From: Rhabditophanes sp. KR3021 | Taxonomy: Eukaryota > Nematoda > Chromadorea > Rhabditida > Alloionematidae | Direction: 5' to 3' | DNA length: 64,000 bases | Assembly (NCBI GenBank): GCA_963281155.1 | Contig: CAUJLY010000006.1 | Location: 5,146,001-5,210,000, forward strand | Shown: positions 51,810-63,953 of the stretch, one piece after another | Position numbering within the stretch: position 1 is the stretch's first letter | Layout: each line of letters starts with the position of its first letter | Translations under genes and position numbers: made by a program | The notes under the pieces: model-generated | Database searches by the model: none | Told to the model about the DNA's origin: nothing | The model's input: the letters and a program-made list of their open reading frames with translations, nothing else

Positions 51810-52234
51810 TTATGATACAAGGTACTTGCAGATATAGACGACAGTTGAAAATAAAAATATTATGTTAGCGGATACGTGTGGGATACAAAAATGTGAAGAT
51901 TGAAAACAAAATATAAAAAGTAAACTTACAATTATGGCTATATGTGGAATAAGCCAACTTTTTCTGCTATGTGTTAAAGCAAACATTGCTTGTATGCAAG
52001 TTAGGATTGTTGACAATGCCAGTATAGAAGCCAATATTACAGAAAAACTAAATTTACAAATGTAAATATTAAGATAGTACGTAAAAAATGTTACCTGGGA
52101 TGTTGGCGTTGACCTTTGAGGTCAATCGAATTTGATTGGGCCGCCATTACTGCTAGTGACGATACAAATAGAACGCATGATAACACGAGTTCCATTAATA
52201 TTGTAGTCCATGTTGCGGACTTCAGTGTTATCAT
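51810..52234 (-). CDS. Small four-helix membrane protein A (MARVEL-like topology)
   Basis: Exons 52234-52095 and 52047-51810 (47-bp intron, phase 2) give 125 residues. Four hydrophobic segments are visible: WTTILMELVLSCVLFVSSLA, VILASILALSTILTC, IPHIAIIVSLLFIFCF and ANIIFLFSTVVYICKYL. The N-terminus, with ELVLS in helix one, recalls MARVEL-domain proteins, but this is only a resemblance. A GTAAGTTTAC inside exon 2 (after PHIAII) could be a further donor; reading through it keeps the frame and the fourth helix. It lies upstream of genes B and C on the same strand. Confidence 0.55.
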
Positions 52235-52822
52235 TACAGCCTTAGACTCAATTTTGGCTCCTGATAGTACTAATTAAAATATTATCGAAAAGATGAAAAT
52301 TTAATACGCGGTTCGAGTAAAAAAACTAGTTTATTTTTACTACAAATATAACCCAGCCAATGTAATGATCATAAATATCTTATTTGATATTAAAGCAAAA
52401 TAGTCCTGTTCGGATAATTGGCGTGCTGTTAGAAAACCAAATACCCCCAGTGGATGATGCTATGCCTAATTTTTAAATAATAGGACGTGCGATTCAAAAA
52501 GAAGTTTTAATAATTTTGGATGATATTATTAATTGAATTATTGTCAATTTTGTAATGAGTAGTTAGGAGGAAATAACAGAAGAAAGTCTACATTAAAGCT
52601 GCCACTTTTTTATAAATTATTAAGATTCTGCTGTAATATATTTTTTTAAATCTAAATAAAATTTAATTTCTTAATAGATAATTAGTTGGTGCCTAAGATC
52701 CTAATAGTGCCATTGCTTTTAACTATAAAGTAATTACTTTATTTCCATTTTCCGTCCGATTTTACTTATTTTGTATTATTTAACTTAATCAACTCAATTA
52801 AACTTTTTATTTATAGACACGT
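52235..52822. other. Intergenic region
   Basis: AT-rich sequence upstream of membrane protein gene A and the downstream remnants. No gene-like features are seen. Confidence 0.45.
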
Positions 52823-53880
52823 TTATACAGTTTACAATGACTCCAGTATTCAGAAAAATTAAGAGAAATGATTATAAAAATGATATATGGCTAGAAGGAT
52901 ATGGTATATTTAATCTATTATTTTAAGCCGCTGGAACAACAAACGATTGATAAATTTGAATAAGATGGTCGGAAATATTTGTTTAAAATTTATTACGACT
53001 TTTGAAAGAAGATAGTGAGGGAGTTAAAACTAATATCGTTCTTGAAAAAATAAGGAAAAGAGAAGTTCCTAGAGTTGAAGCTCCAAGAACTGTGCCAGAG
53101 TTCTCGATCCAGAATTGAAGCTCCTAAAATCCAAGATTCTATCTATGGAATGACAATGAGAAATATGAACCTGGATAAAAAAGTGGTACTTGGACCTTAT
53201 AAAAATTACCATGTTTATATACAGAGTTTCAATGACAACAATGATACATCCAACATTTTGTTTCATGACAAAGTTAGACATGTAACCATCAATTCCTCTA
53301 GATTGGAAGTAGCCGAGGAAAAGAGATGTATCTAAAGCTGAAAAAGTTGAAGTTGCCAAAACTGTCAAAGTTGATATTGGCGAAACAGTTATAGTTTGGG
53401 GGACAACAAATATCACCCTGTAAAGAGACAATATCTTGACTCTTATCCTGCTTTTTATTACAATTCTAACCATTTGTTATATCTTAGATAAGAATAACTT
53501 AGCACTTTTGCGATTCATTGTTTAGATATAATATCATCATGTTGTGAAATGTTGACATAGATGATTGTAATGTTGTATAATGCCGAAAGGTATTATCAAA
53601 CATTCAAGCATATGTAAACGCCGAACATTTATTAAAGAGATCTTTTAATTATCTTATTTTTACTTTAATCTTATAATCGGTTAATAAAGTCTACTATTAT
53701 TGTTCATCCATATTTACAACCCTGGAAAAAAGGAGTAGCCACAGAAATCCCCACTAGCAGGTTTGGAAGAATAAAAATTGATGGGAAATTTTTTATTTTA
53801 AAAGCGGATGAACTTGAAGAACCTTGCCATGAAAAAGGTTTAAAGAATGGATTAACTCCAATTTATTATTATCGATAACT
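52823..53880 (+). pseudogene. Broken coding-like remnant, unknown family
   Basis: Several short segments read like protein but lie in different frames interrupted by stops. MTPVFRKIKRNDYKNDIWLE begins at about 52837. A segment at 53075-53335 includes KVVLGPYKNYHVYIQSFND. Another at about 53701-53877 includes TEIPTSRFGRIKIDGKFFIL and LKADELEEPCHEKGL. No consistent set of introns joins them. The repeated pattern VEAPR.../IEAPK.../AEKVEVAKT hints at an internally repetitive ancestral protein. I read it as a decayed gene or element of unknown family; a fast-evolving multi-exon gene is the alternative. Confidence 0.3.
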
Positions 53881-54253
53881 CTAAAGAACATAGCTCAGGT
53901 TAAACAGCGACTATTTGAAAAGAGTAAAGGGATTAAGTTGTTATTATTAATTAAGGTTTAGAGAGACGCCGGTTGTCCGGAGTCATTATGTTATTAGCGT
54001 TTATTATCATATAGATTTTAAATAAAGAATAATTATAAGTAGTTATTGTTGATTAGTGTTTTCTATAATGGGTGACTACTACAATCTTTAAAAGTTCAAT
54101 AAAAATTTAAATACTAAATTCATATTTGGCTAAGATTCAGGTAACTCCATTGCTTTTATCCTTAAAGTAATCATTTAATTTTAACACTTTCTGTTGTTAC
54201 CCTACGTTCTTTTTTGTTTCTATTAATTAATGGGATAATAAATTTAAGCATTT

Positions 54254-55003
54254 TTGTTTTCTTTTAGCTATTATCATTGTGAAAAAACAACAAGAGAAAC
54301 TCTGCTATTCCAACTAAAAGTCGCTCTAGCCATGAATCCTGAGAGAAGAAACGACCAACCGTTCAAGGATCATGCTCTCTTAACAAAAGCAATATTATCT
54401 TGCCAAGTTCGGACGGTAAGATTTATTATTTTAAATCCAATTTATTTGTGTTTCAGACAACCCTCTTATCCGTCAACTTTCTGACAAGACGAATAAGACT
54501 CTTTCTCTGAAGGATTCCAATGTTGGAATGAATTCTTGTGAAGACTCTTCTGAGTTAGATGAAGAAAGTGGTGAAATGGGTCATCCGATGATGTAGATGA
54601 CCAGTACTTTTTGGATAGTACGCCAGTCGTTTGGCTAGTACTACTGCTGCAAAACGCATACGCATAGCAAAAGATAGAACGCTCATCGCATCTGGCCACT
54701 CAACACCTGAAGCTGAACGATCAACTGCAGGAACAATTCTAATTGAGCGTAGAGACAAGCATAACCAAGAAATTTCGCTAGTGTCGCTCAAGGAAGGGAG
54801 TTTTAAAATTGGGAGATGGTGCTGTTTTGAGTGTAGCCGAAGAAAGGGATAAGAAAAAATTTCTAAGTAAACAAGCATCAACCAGAACATATGATCAAAA
54901 AAGAAGTGCTCTCAACAAAGGTGCAAAAACTAAGCATTCATATCTGTGGACTAAGGAACACGAAGAGGCAGTAATGGGAACTTACAACAATAATGGCGGT
55001 TAA
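54254..55003 (+). pseudogene. Frame-disrupted coding-like region, unknown family
   Basis: A hydrophilic, codon-like sequence runs through this interval but switches frame repeatedly. It opens around KTTRETLLFQLKVALAMNP. A plausible 45-bp intron (GTAAGA...TTTCAG) lies at about 54417-54458. Acidic sequence (SCEDSSELDEESGE) follows, then IRIAKDRTLIASGHSTPEAE, then after a further one-base shift near 54811 GDGAVLSVAEERDKKKFL to the stop at 55003. The shifts are not all in the same direction, which favours gene decay over one sequencing artefact. No family is recognised. It may be the downstream part of the remnant beginning at 52823. Confidence 0.35.
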
Positions 55004-58000
55004 AAAAATCCAAAGACTATAGTAGAATTAATGGAACTTAGTGATGCTAAACTTTCCCGCAATTGTTAATTTTAAATTGTGTAAATTTTTATAATTATTG
55101 TAAAATTTGTTATTGTTTTTTCTTTTAAATTAAATTTCTAATAGAACCTTGCTAGTTTTTAAATCAAGCAAAAAGTTGTACTTGAAAATATTAATTATCT
55201 TTTAGTCTCAACAAAAATGCCCAAAGTTTAGGTAAAAATATTTTTAGTATTGTCCATGCTCCCTCGCCCGTAAACTTTAAAAAAATTCGACGGATGTTAT
55301 TACCTGAAAATATTTTTGCAAATATGAATAAATAATGATGCATATGTGCATGATGGTATATCAAATAACGTCAAAATAGAATCATATACGGGATGACAAA
55401 TTAATATACGACAAAATAATTGATAACTACTTCCGTAATGAATTAAATGCTTATAACATTCTCATACGTTCATTCAAATAGTAGCAACTTTTTGGTCCAT
55501 TCATTTTTCAGAAAATGATATTGAGTCATGCTAACAAAAATATGTCATATTCATTTTTTTCGTGACTTTTAGACCAAATTAATATATTCACTAAAGTTAG
55601 AATGGTTTGAAAACAAAAATGAACCCCACAATGTAAACTCTCCTACTTAATATTTTTTGTCAAAAACAAAAAGTTTAATATGAGAATTAAAATTGGAAGC
55701 TGATGAGAAGAATGGATATATTTACATGTTCATATAGTACAGTTGGAGCGATTGACATTACACTCAAATTAACTCTTTAAAATTATGTCAAAATATTTAT
55801 GTACAAAAATATGTTTATATGACAATAGTACAATCTAGGTAATTGTAAATTAAAAATGATGTTTTTAATAGCAATTTGAAAATCTAAACTTTATCCAAAT
55901 CTTTGTAACAATATGTAAAGAATTAAAATGGTGTAAATAAATATTTTAAATGTAAACATGCCACTCTATTGATACAAATTAAATATCTAAAATATATTAC
56001 TTAAAGAAACTAAATACACCACAAAAATTTATTTTACAGTAAAAGTCATTGTGTATGATAAGTAAAAAATTGGTAGGATAAATATAAATTTTGAAGTGAA
56101 TTATACTCTTCAATCAAAGCATTTACACAGAGCAATTCAAATTACACTCCTCAAAACTAATATAAAATGATAAGTCAAGAAACAGTAATGGTGTATAAAA
56201 ACAGAATAAGTACATTTGGTGGTGGGAAAATTTAGAGTATATGAATTTTGTATTATTCAATTAGATTAGTTGACGCCATCAAAAACACTTTTTTAAAAAA
56301 GATTTTTTTAAATGTTGCTAATGGAATCTTTAAAAGTCTTTTTTAAAAAAGAAATTTATTGCAATCCCGAGGATTTAACTTACCTTGAAATTTGGATTTT
56401 TACGTGAATATTCAAACAATAATATGAAAAAAGTATCTTGTTTCTATTATGTATTTGTGGTATATTTTACAAATATAAATGCAATTTAAGCTTTGTCCAA
56501 CCTTTTTAAAACAACTTAACCCTACCAACTTCTTTAAATTGTTTATTATTAAGATTGTATCTTACAAATTCTTACCCAAAATTTAAGGACCAATTAAAAA
56601 GAAATCCATTTGGGGGTTCAAAACAAATAAAACAAATAGCTAGCACACGTCTTCGAAACTTAATTTTTTTATCTTAATACAATCGCTTCCCAGTAAAATA
56701 GATATTTTTTGTAAATTGTAATTCATTTAGAATACCACGAAAACATGAGAAAAAATTAGATTTTTATATTATAATGTGCAAAAATAGCGTTATTAAACAG
56801 GAAAATACAAAACACTTTAACAGCCAAATGAATCTTTAAAAAAAATTAAATACTCATCAAAAAAGGAACTTGTGAATTGTAATATATTTCTTAAACAAAA
56901 CCTTTCAAGGATTTCCTAAAGTAACAATAAAATATGTCGAGAAAAGTTATTTTTAGTATGTTCTTTATTGTTAGATATCATACATCCTCATCAGCACTAA
57001 TTTTTAAAAAATAAAAGAATAGTTAAAATATTTTATGGATATTGTATGATAAAATTACGTAATCAAAGTCATTGCACCAATAAATTAGTATCAGAGGCAA
57101 CCAATTTTTTGCAAAAAAGGAATTTAAACGATAAATACGTAATGATATAACTCTACCAATTGTTTCTAATTTGTGGACAATAAGCTTACCAAGGAATATT
57201 TCAGATACTTTAGTAGGATGAAAATGAAATTGAATTTTATAATCTTCTTTCTTTAGATGCATATATACAATATAATAATATATCACTCAGGATTAAACGG
57301 GCATGTATCTTTTTTGGTATTTATACTTGGATATACATTATGATAATAAAGAATCATCTAGGAAAGGAAAGCATCTACATAAATTGCAGATGGTATATCA
57401 TATCAAATAACCCTTTTCAGTTGAAAACCACACAAAAAGGAGTCTATTGTGTGTTCGAATGTTGTTGACGGATAATAACAAGTGTAGACCTCGTTTTATA
57501 ACAATGTAAAAAAGTACATTACTATCGAAAGTTTCTTCAACGAACTACACGACACTTTATTAAACTAAAAAATTTGATAAAAGAAAAATTTCTTTGATTT
57601 TTTGATTTATTGAATTTAATGTAACATTCAAACTAGTAGATATAGCTCAGCCGCTGTATATTCTCTCTTCAATTTGTTCTAGCGAAACATAAGCTATTGT
57701 CAGAAATGTGATTTTTAGTAATTGCCTTGTGCTTGCAAGTATCAAAAAAGCATTGTTAATGATGAGAAACATTCTTAGTTTGAAGAAAAATTAAATGTCG
57801 TATTTGCTTCCAGCGCCTCAATTTTTTGTTTGTTTATTATGAGTGTAAGGAGGCGATAATATAAGGTAATTATTAGTAAGCGGGTGTAAATCTATTCATT
57901 GGAAGTGTTTCTTTTATACTTACTATTCTAAATTTTTCGCAACCTTATGATGAGGCATTTTTGGAAAGCCTCTTGAGCAATGTCAAAATCTTGTGTACTA

Positions 58001-61000
58001 GAAAACATCCATTAACATTTTATAGACAATTTTTGGAATATCAACGTTTTCAGATGAAGGCATTTTTGGTGGACAACAACAAATTAATGTCATAGATTAT
58101 AAATATCCACAGCCTTTATGTTTATAATAGCTATTAATTAAAAAATATGTAAATGTAATTAAAACATATGCCATCTTGATATTACAATATGTATTTGCAA
58201 CATCGATGACTGGATAATGACTGAATATCCTTAAAACGCCACTCGCAGAAGATACTAAAATCTATTTGACGTAATTATGTGTAATTTTTTTAACAAACTA
58301 CATCATATTATATTATCTTTCTCATATAGTATAGATATTTAACAGGGAATAATTTGTAATTATTATCAAATATAAACTAAAATATATTGTGACTTGAATT
58401 ACATATCAAAACACAACTAAAAAGATTTGATATATCTTTTTGATATGAATTATAACAAACAAAGTCCTTTGTAATTTTATTACTTAACCAATCGAGAAAT
58501 ATGTTAAGCATACGTACTCACATTTAAATGTTCGGTGCATTTTCAGCGTTTGACAAAAATAATGTAAATAATGTATTATCAAATAAAGCAACAAAGTTAA
58601 AAAACTGCAATTGACTTTAAGTATATTTTGATAATATAAATAGTACACTTGTTACGTAGATACATATGGATACTTGAATACAAATTTAGATTTAAGGTGA
58701 CGTATTTGCCACATTGTATAGATGATTGAGTTTTAATGGCAAAACCTTGATACACATGGTCTGTTCGGAATTAAGAATTATATAATATTGAACTATAAAA
58801 TGTATATTTAGGCATATATAGTATAAATTTACGGTTAAATTTTTGGGGGATCTAGATGTTTTGAGCTACGAAATACATGTTAAGAATTAAAAGAAGTTAA
58901 CATGTCAATAAAAATAATAATTGGACTTTTCCAATCAAGTATATACTTATTAGCACTGAAACAAGTTATTTAATTTACTTAAAATAATAGGTCAATCTAT
59001 TTGAATAGGTTTGAACTTACGTATATGAACGAAGTTTTAATGCAATAAACAGTAACACTTATTTTTTATTTAATGGATAAAGGAAACATTAAACAAATTT
59101 AAAAAATTCATCTAAAACCTACTTTTGAATGAACGGAAAAAGCAATTAAAGAAAAAGTACACTACTATTGAAAAGTATATCTGAGAATTGTCAGAATCAT
59201 AAAAAAGCATTTACTGCTAAATTTTTAAATCCTAAAGCTTCTCCCAAATCTTTGACTTATATATTTAAAACGCTTTAAAAAAGATCAATTGTTTTATGAT
59301 AAGGGTGGAATAGTAAAACCAAATATTTTCCAATGCTATTAAAAGTGTTAATCAAGAATGGTAATTCAGGTCTGAATGGTATCATTTTGATGGAAGAATA
59401 AAGCAATATATTAGTGAAGAATATCCAAATTTATGCATGCCAGAAATAAGAATAATATGACTCATCATTTGAATGTCTTTAGAAGTATGAAAAGTATAAA
59501 TAACTGCAATAAAAAAGTCTAGAAAATATATTTTTAGTGTAATTTAATTTAAATTGTATTAATTAAGCGTTTAGATTTTAGTTTAATGGATGGCATTATT
59601 TTAAACAAGAAATTTAGACAATTGAAAAGTAGTGCCTATGACAATGTACACATGAAATGATATCATATTAAGTATTTTTATAAAAATTAGTTTTAGTATT
59701 CTTTGGTGCACTATTAAAAAGAGCATGTTTCAGAACTTGACAGACATGTTCTTCGAATATAGGCTCACACATTTCCTTAAACAATTCTTGAAATTTATTA
59801 TTTGGGTTCTTTAATAAAAAAGCCCAACAAGTTTAAAATAGTATAGTTCGTTTTAGCAATGGTAAATCTTCGTGCAATTATCTATATACGACTATTAAAG
59901 CCAAATAAACGTAACCAAAAAAGTTGCGGTTCGAATTTTAGCTTAAAAGAGTGGCGTTTTGTTGGTGCGTATTATATATGCGCTTCCAAAAATAATAAAT
60001 GATGTTGAAAATCAGTGTGAAGAAACAATTTAAACATGCAAAAAAACCAGTCAAGTGCATTTGTCAATTTTTATAATTGAAATAATTATGTTTTTCAATT
60101 ATTAAAATGTTTAATAGTGAATTCAAGTGATGTACGACATAATAGCATAGACATACTTTTGAAGACAGCAATTTGACATAACTACACACTAGAGTTAAAA
60201 ATCAAGTAATCTTATGAATTAAAATATACGCACATGGAAATGTTCTTTAAAAAGGTCAATTGCAATTCATAAACTCTATAAAATATACCACTTTTTTGAA
60301 AGAAACTATAATAAAATTTAAATACTCTTGCAAAAAGTCAAGTTTAAATTAATCTGTTTTAAAATTGGTATTGGCAATTTACATTTTATGTAGTTTAGAC
60401 TTAGTTTTTTGCTTTTCTAGCAATATTAAAATACATTCAAGAAAATTTGCTCAAAAGTTTAACTCTTAAGGATTATTATGTGGTATTTTGATGAGTTGAA
60501 AAAAAATATTATCTCAGTATGACCTTTTTATCTGGATTCTTCAAAGTTAATCCTTTGTTTTCAAATTTCAAATGATTTTGCAAATTGTTCTATCAAATCT
60601 TTTTAACTTTTAAGTTTAAAAAAGTAAGAACAACAAACATGTATGGAAATAATAACTTAACCAAAATCTTGTCAATCATACGTACTATACAAATTTATAA
60701 ATGAATAAATAGAACAGTTGAAAACAATTTGTTAATTAGAAATATATGAAAGCACTATTTACTCTCATATATCGTCAAACAGTATACTTCTTTTGAAACT
60801 TTGCAGTCATAGCAACGATTAACAAAATTTGCTGTAACAAAAAATTAGCAAATTCAAAATATATGTTTGTGTACAATATAATTTTTCTGATTCACTAGTA
60901 CAAAATTTAATAGAATATTCAATCCTTCTGATTATGATATAATGTCAATCTTGAATTGAATAACTGTATTGTCAAATAACTTGCGGATATATTATATGAC

Positions 61001-61665
61001 TAACAAAAATCAACTTTTAATAACAACAAATTAAACAAATATATTTTTAGATTTCAAAAACATTTGTTTAACCACATTTTTTATCGTTATTTTTATAGTA
61101 ATTTTTTTTGTGTTTTAATGTAAAGGTTGGTTAAAATTACAGTTACAATATTTTTGTAACTCTTTCAACATTGTTTATTTCTATCATTTATTAACCTAAT
61201 TTTGAATACCTTATATTTATTTTTTAGACAATTTTTGTATTTATAATTGCATATTGTGATTCCATATTTAAGATTTGAGATTTTTTGTATCAATTAATAA
61301 GTATATTTTTGATTATTATATTTACAAAAAATTATTAGTTGAAATATTAACCAACTTCATTGCTTATATTCAGTCTTCCTTACTATAATCAACAAGCTTT
61401 CAAGTATGTCCCGAAAGCTATATTCGCAATCTTTAACCAATAATTATTTAACTAATTCATTTTGTCTTTTATCTTTAAAACTTTAATGAAATGAAGGGTG
61501 GTAAGTGAAGTTCTTCATTAAATAATTGTTTATACAATACCATGCTACACAAACTATAATCAATTGGCTATAATATATTCCATATACTTTGACATTATCA
61601 CCTAATTTAAATACTTTTTATTTAGATAGCAACTTTTTTATCTAAAAAAGTTATTTTCTAGTATT
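55004..61665. other. Large gene desert upstream of stum
   Basis: About 6.7 kb of AT-rich DNA with no accepted exon. The reverse frame at 57023-57286 is short and featureless. A short conserved-looking forward frame at about 59368-59460 (SEWYHFDGRIKQYISEEYPN) could be an old coding fragment but has no support on either side. The region should hold the stum promoter at its right end. Confidence 0.5.
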
Positions 61666-62157
61666 ATGACGATGCATTTCAATGAAGATTTTCACTCTCA
61701 CGCTGAACAGACAAGTTTTATAAATGAAAAGAGATTGACCATGCCAGTTAGTGCAGTATGTTTTTGATGACATAGTTTGTCATAATTTGATTTAATATTG
61801 TAATTTAAATTTTAGAAACATGGTAAATTAAGAAGAGCCATTCCTTGCATGACAATGCCCAATGCAGTCTTTTGTGCTTGTTGTAATTTTGTTATCCCGG
61901 GTCTTGGAACTTTTTTGGCTTCATTTGCAGTACTGTCAGGATGTAATTATGAAAGTGAACAACCAGTGTTGTGGGCGTTTCTTACAAATCTGCTAACTGC
62001 GTTCCTACAGCTTCTAACAACTCCAATACTCTTTTTCGGATGGTTTTGGTCAATGTTGTGGGGAGTAATATTTGTCCAACTTTCACGCAAATGGTGGATA
62101 TCAAATATCCACGACAGAGATTCCGTCATTGACTATTGTCCGTGTTCAAGATGTTGA
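61666..62157 (+). CDS. stum: Stum/SPEC3-family membrane protein
   Basis: Exons 61666-61755 and 61816-62157 (60-bp intron, phase 0) give 143 residues. After a polar N-terminus, KLRRAIPCM leads into a hydrophobic region with CNFVIPGLGTFLASFAVLSG, LTNLLTAFLQLLTTPILFF and GWFWSMLWGVIFVQLS. The IPGxGT motif, the GW(F/I)xSxxWG motif and the basic-AIP lead-in are the signature of the Stum/SPEC3 family. Drosophila Stum is needed for mechanosensory transduction in proprioceptive neurons, and SPEC3 is linked to cilia in sea urchin. The conserved domain is essentially the whole protein here; the long N-terminal regions of some homologues are absent. A TTTTCTAG acceptor-like site lies just before the ATG. 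ATG4 follows 267 bp downstream on the same strand. Confidence 0.88.
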
Positions 62158-62424
62158 AAACGGGCTTTTTTTAATATGTTCAATCTTCGAAATGGTGAAT
62201 TCCTTTTAATATAAATATCTCTTTTGTTTTTAATACAATTAAATATATTTTGCAAAGTAATAAAAAAATCATTTTAATTCACATTTGTTTGGTGATTAAT
62301 TGAAATGTGTTAAAGAATGGATGCTGATGAATAGAACAAAGGATAATTCAATCGCTTGATCACGAGTTTTTGCAAAATATAACGATGAAGATATACACTG
62401 CCTCCCAATGTGCTAACTTCGAAG

Positions 62425-63953
62425 ATGCGTTCTTCCAATTCTCCAGCTGAAAGTTTTTTGCATGTTTGTTTTAGATCATCTAAACAACATCACAACCAAA
62501 AATTGCTACTATTCTCCGCAATTTTTAGTTGTATGTTCCTTTTATGTTTAGCGATCTTTTTAAGTGCCATTTATATTATATTTAAATATAACCTTCATAC
62601 GAGATTAGCATATTTTACAATGAATATCAACGATGAAGATAGTAGCGATCCCGAAATGTTAACTACGCCTCAGTCTGAAGTCAAAATATCTTGGTCTGAA
62701 AAACTGGCTATTCAATTGGAACGAATTAATAATTCAAACACATCCCTCATAAAAGTTAAATCTCAAATGAACGAGATGGTCAATAATGTGAAGTATGGAT
62801 CGTGGAAGCTTACGCCATCAAAGGATTTAAACAAAGAATACAATAAAGGCAAACAGATTTTTGTTTTAGGAAAGAACTTTTTCGATTATTACCACAAATC
62901 AAGTTAGTTAAATTCTTGTAAAATAATATTTCTAACAACATTTTAGGCATGTCTAATAATTTTGAAGCGTATCTAAGATTTTTCAAATCAAGAATATGGA
63001 TGACGTATAGAAAATCAATCCCAACACTGCCTTATTCAAATCAGACATCTGATTGTGGTTGGGGCTGCATGATCAGAGGAATTCAAATGATGACTTGTCA
63101 AGTGCTATCACGCTTGGCAGTAGATGAAAATGATGATTGCTGTGAAATTGAAGCTGAAAGCTTTCGTGACATTATCAAACTTTATGATGATTCAAATACT
63201 GGTCAATTAGGTATCTATGAGTTTCTGGAATGCTCTAAATCACATTACAATAAGCCAATTGGGGAATGGTTCACGCCAAATGAAGCAGCATCTACCATGA
63301 GCTACTTGATCAATAAAAACAATCTATCCAGAAACCCATTGCTTAGCAAATTTGCTATTTACTGCCCAACAAATTGCTGCGTTGAGTTAAATATGGTTGA
63401 AGAAGCATCTGATAATTGGAATAAAAGTGTCCTTATCATTGTTCCTGTCAGACTTGGACTCAAAAAAGTTAATAAATGTTATTACGAGCATTTTAAAGTT
63501 TTATTTTCAACTGAAGCATGCGTAGGAATACTGGGAGGGAAGCCTAAAAGAGCTTTATACTTAATCGGATGTTATGATAATGAACTAATCTATCTGGATC
63601 CTCACATGGCGCAACCCTATGTTGATTTGTCAAATAACGAAGCTTCATTGCAATCATACTTTTGCCAAGATCCTCAAAAGATTGACTTCGCAAACATTGA
63701 TCCGTCTTGTGGAATTGGTTTGCTTGTAAATAGTAAAAAACAGCTTGATGAGACAATAAAAATGCTCAACTTATATCAAGTAATTTCACATGAACTTTTA
63801 GATGGGTCTAATAAAAAAGTTGAAAATCCTATTTTTACGGTTGTAGATAATTCATCGCAAATTAAAAATTATTCACCTAAGAAACTTGAACGTGCCAGGA
63901 ATGAACTTTCAACTTGTTCGCACAACTCCGAAAATGAATTTGAGATCTTATAA
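62425..63953 (+). CDS. ATG4: ATG4 cysteine protease with an N-terminal hydrophobic segment
   Basis: Exons 62425-62902 and 62947-63953 (44-bp intron) give 494 residues. The start is the first in-frame ATG after an upstream stop at 62386-62388. The peptidase C54 domain begins near IFVLGKNF (compare VWILGRKY in ATG4B). It contains TSDCGWGCMIRG with catalytic Cys200 and YLDPHMAQ with Asp377 and His379, so the triad is complete. Known role: ATG4 processes newly made ATG8/LC3 and removes its lipid anchor, supporting autophagosome formation. The C-terminus ends NSENEFEIL, matching the C-terminal FEIL LC3-interacting motif of vertebrate ATG4B. Unusually, residues 27-53 are a strongly hydrophobic stretch (LLLFSAIFSCMFLLCLAIFL...) typical of one membrane helix, whereas family members are cytosolic. 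A shorter start at the Met of MNINDEDSS (62622) would remove it. The assignment as ATG4 is secure. Confidence 0.93.

Noticed and set aside
57640..57685. TAGATATAGCTCAGCCGC resembling a tRNA A-box
   Set aside because: The following sequence does not form anticodon or T arms and the putative B-box is poor.
59368..59460. Short forward frame SEWYHFDGRIKQYISEEYPN
   Set aside because: It looks protein-like but is only about 30 codons long and has no supported exon on either side; mentioned only as part of the desert.
59930..59945. GGTTCGAATTTTAGC, another tRNA B-box-like string
   Set aside because: There is no complementary T-stem and no cloverleaf in the surrounding sequence.
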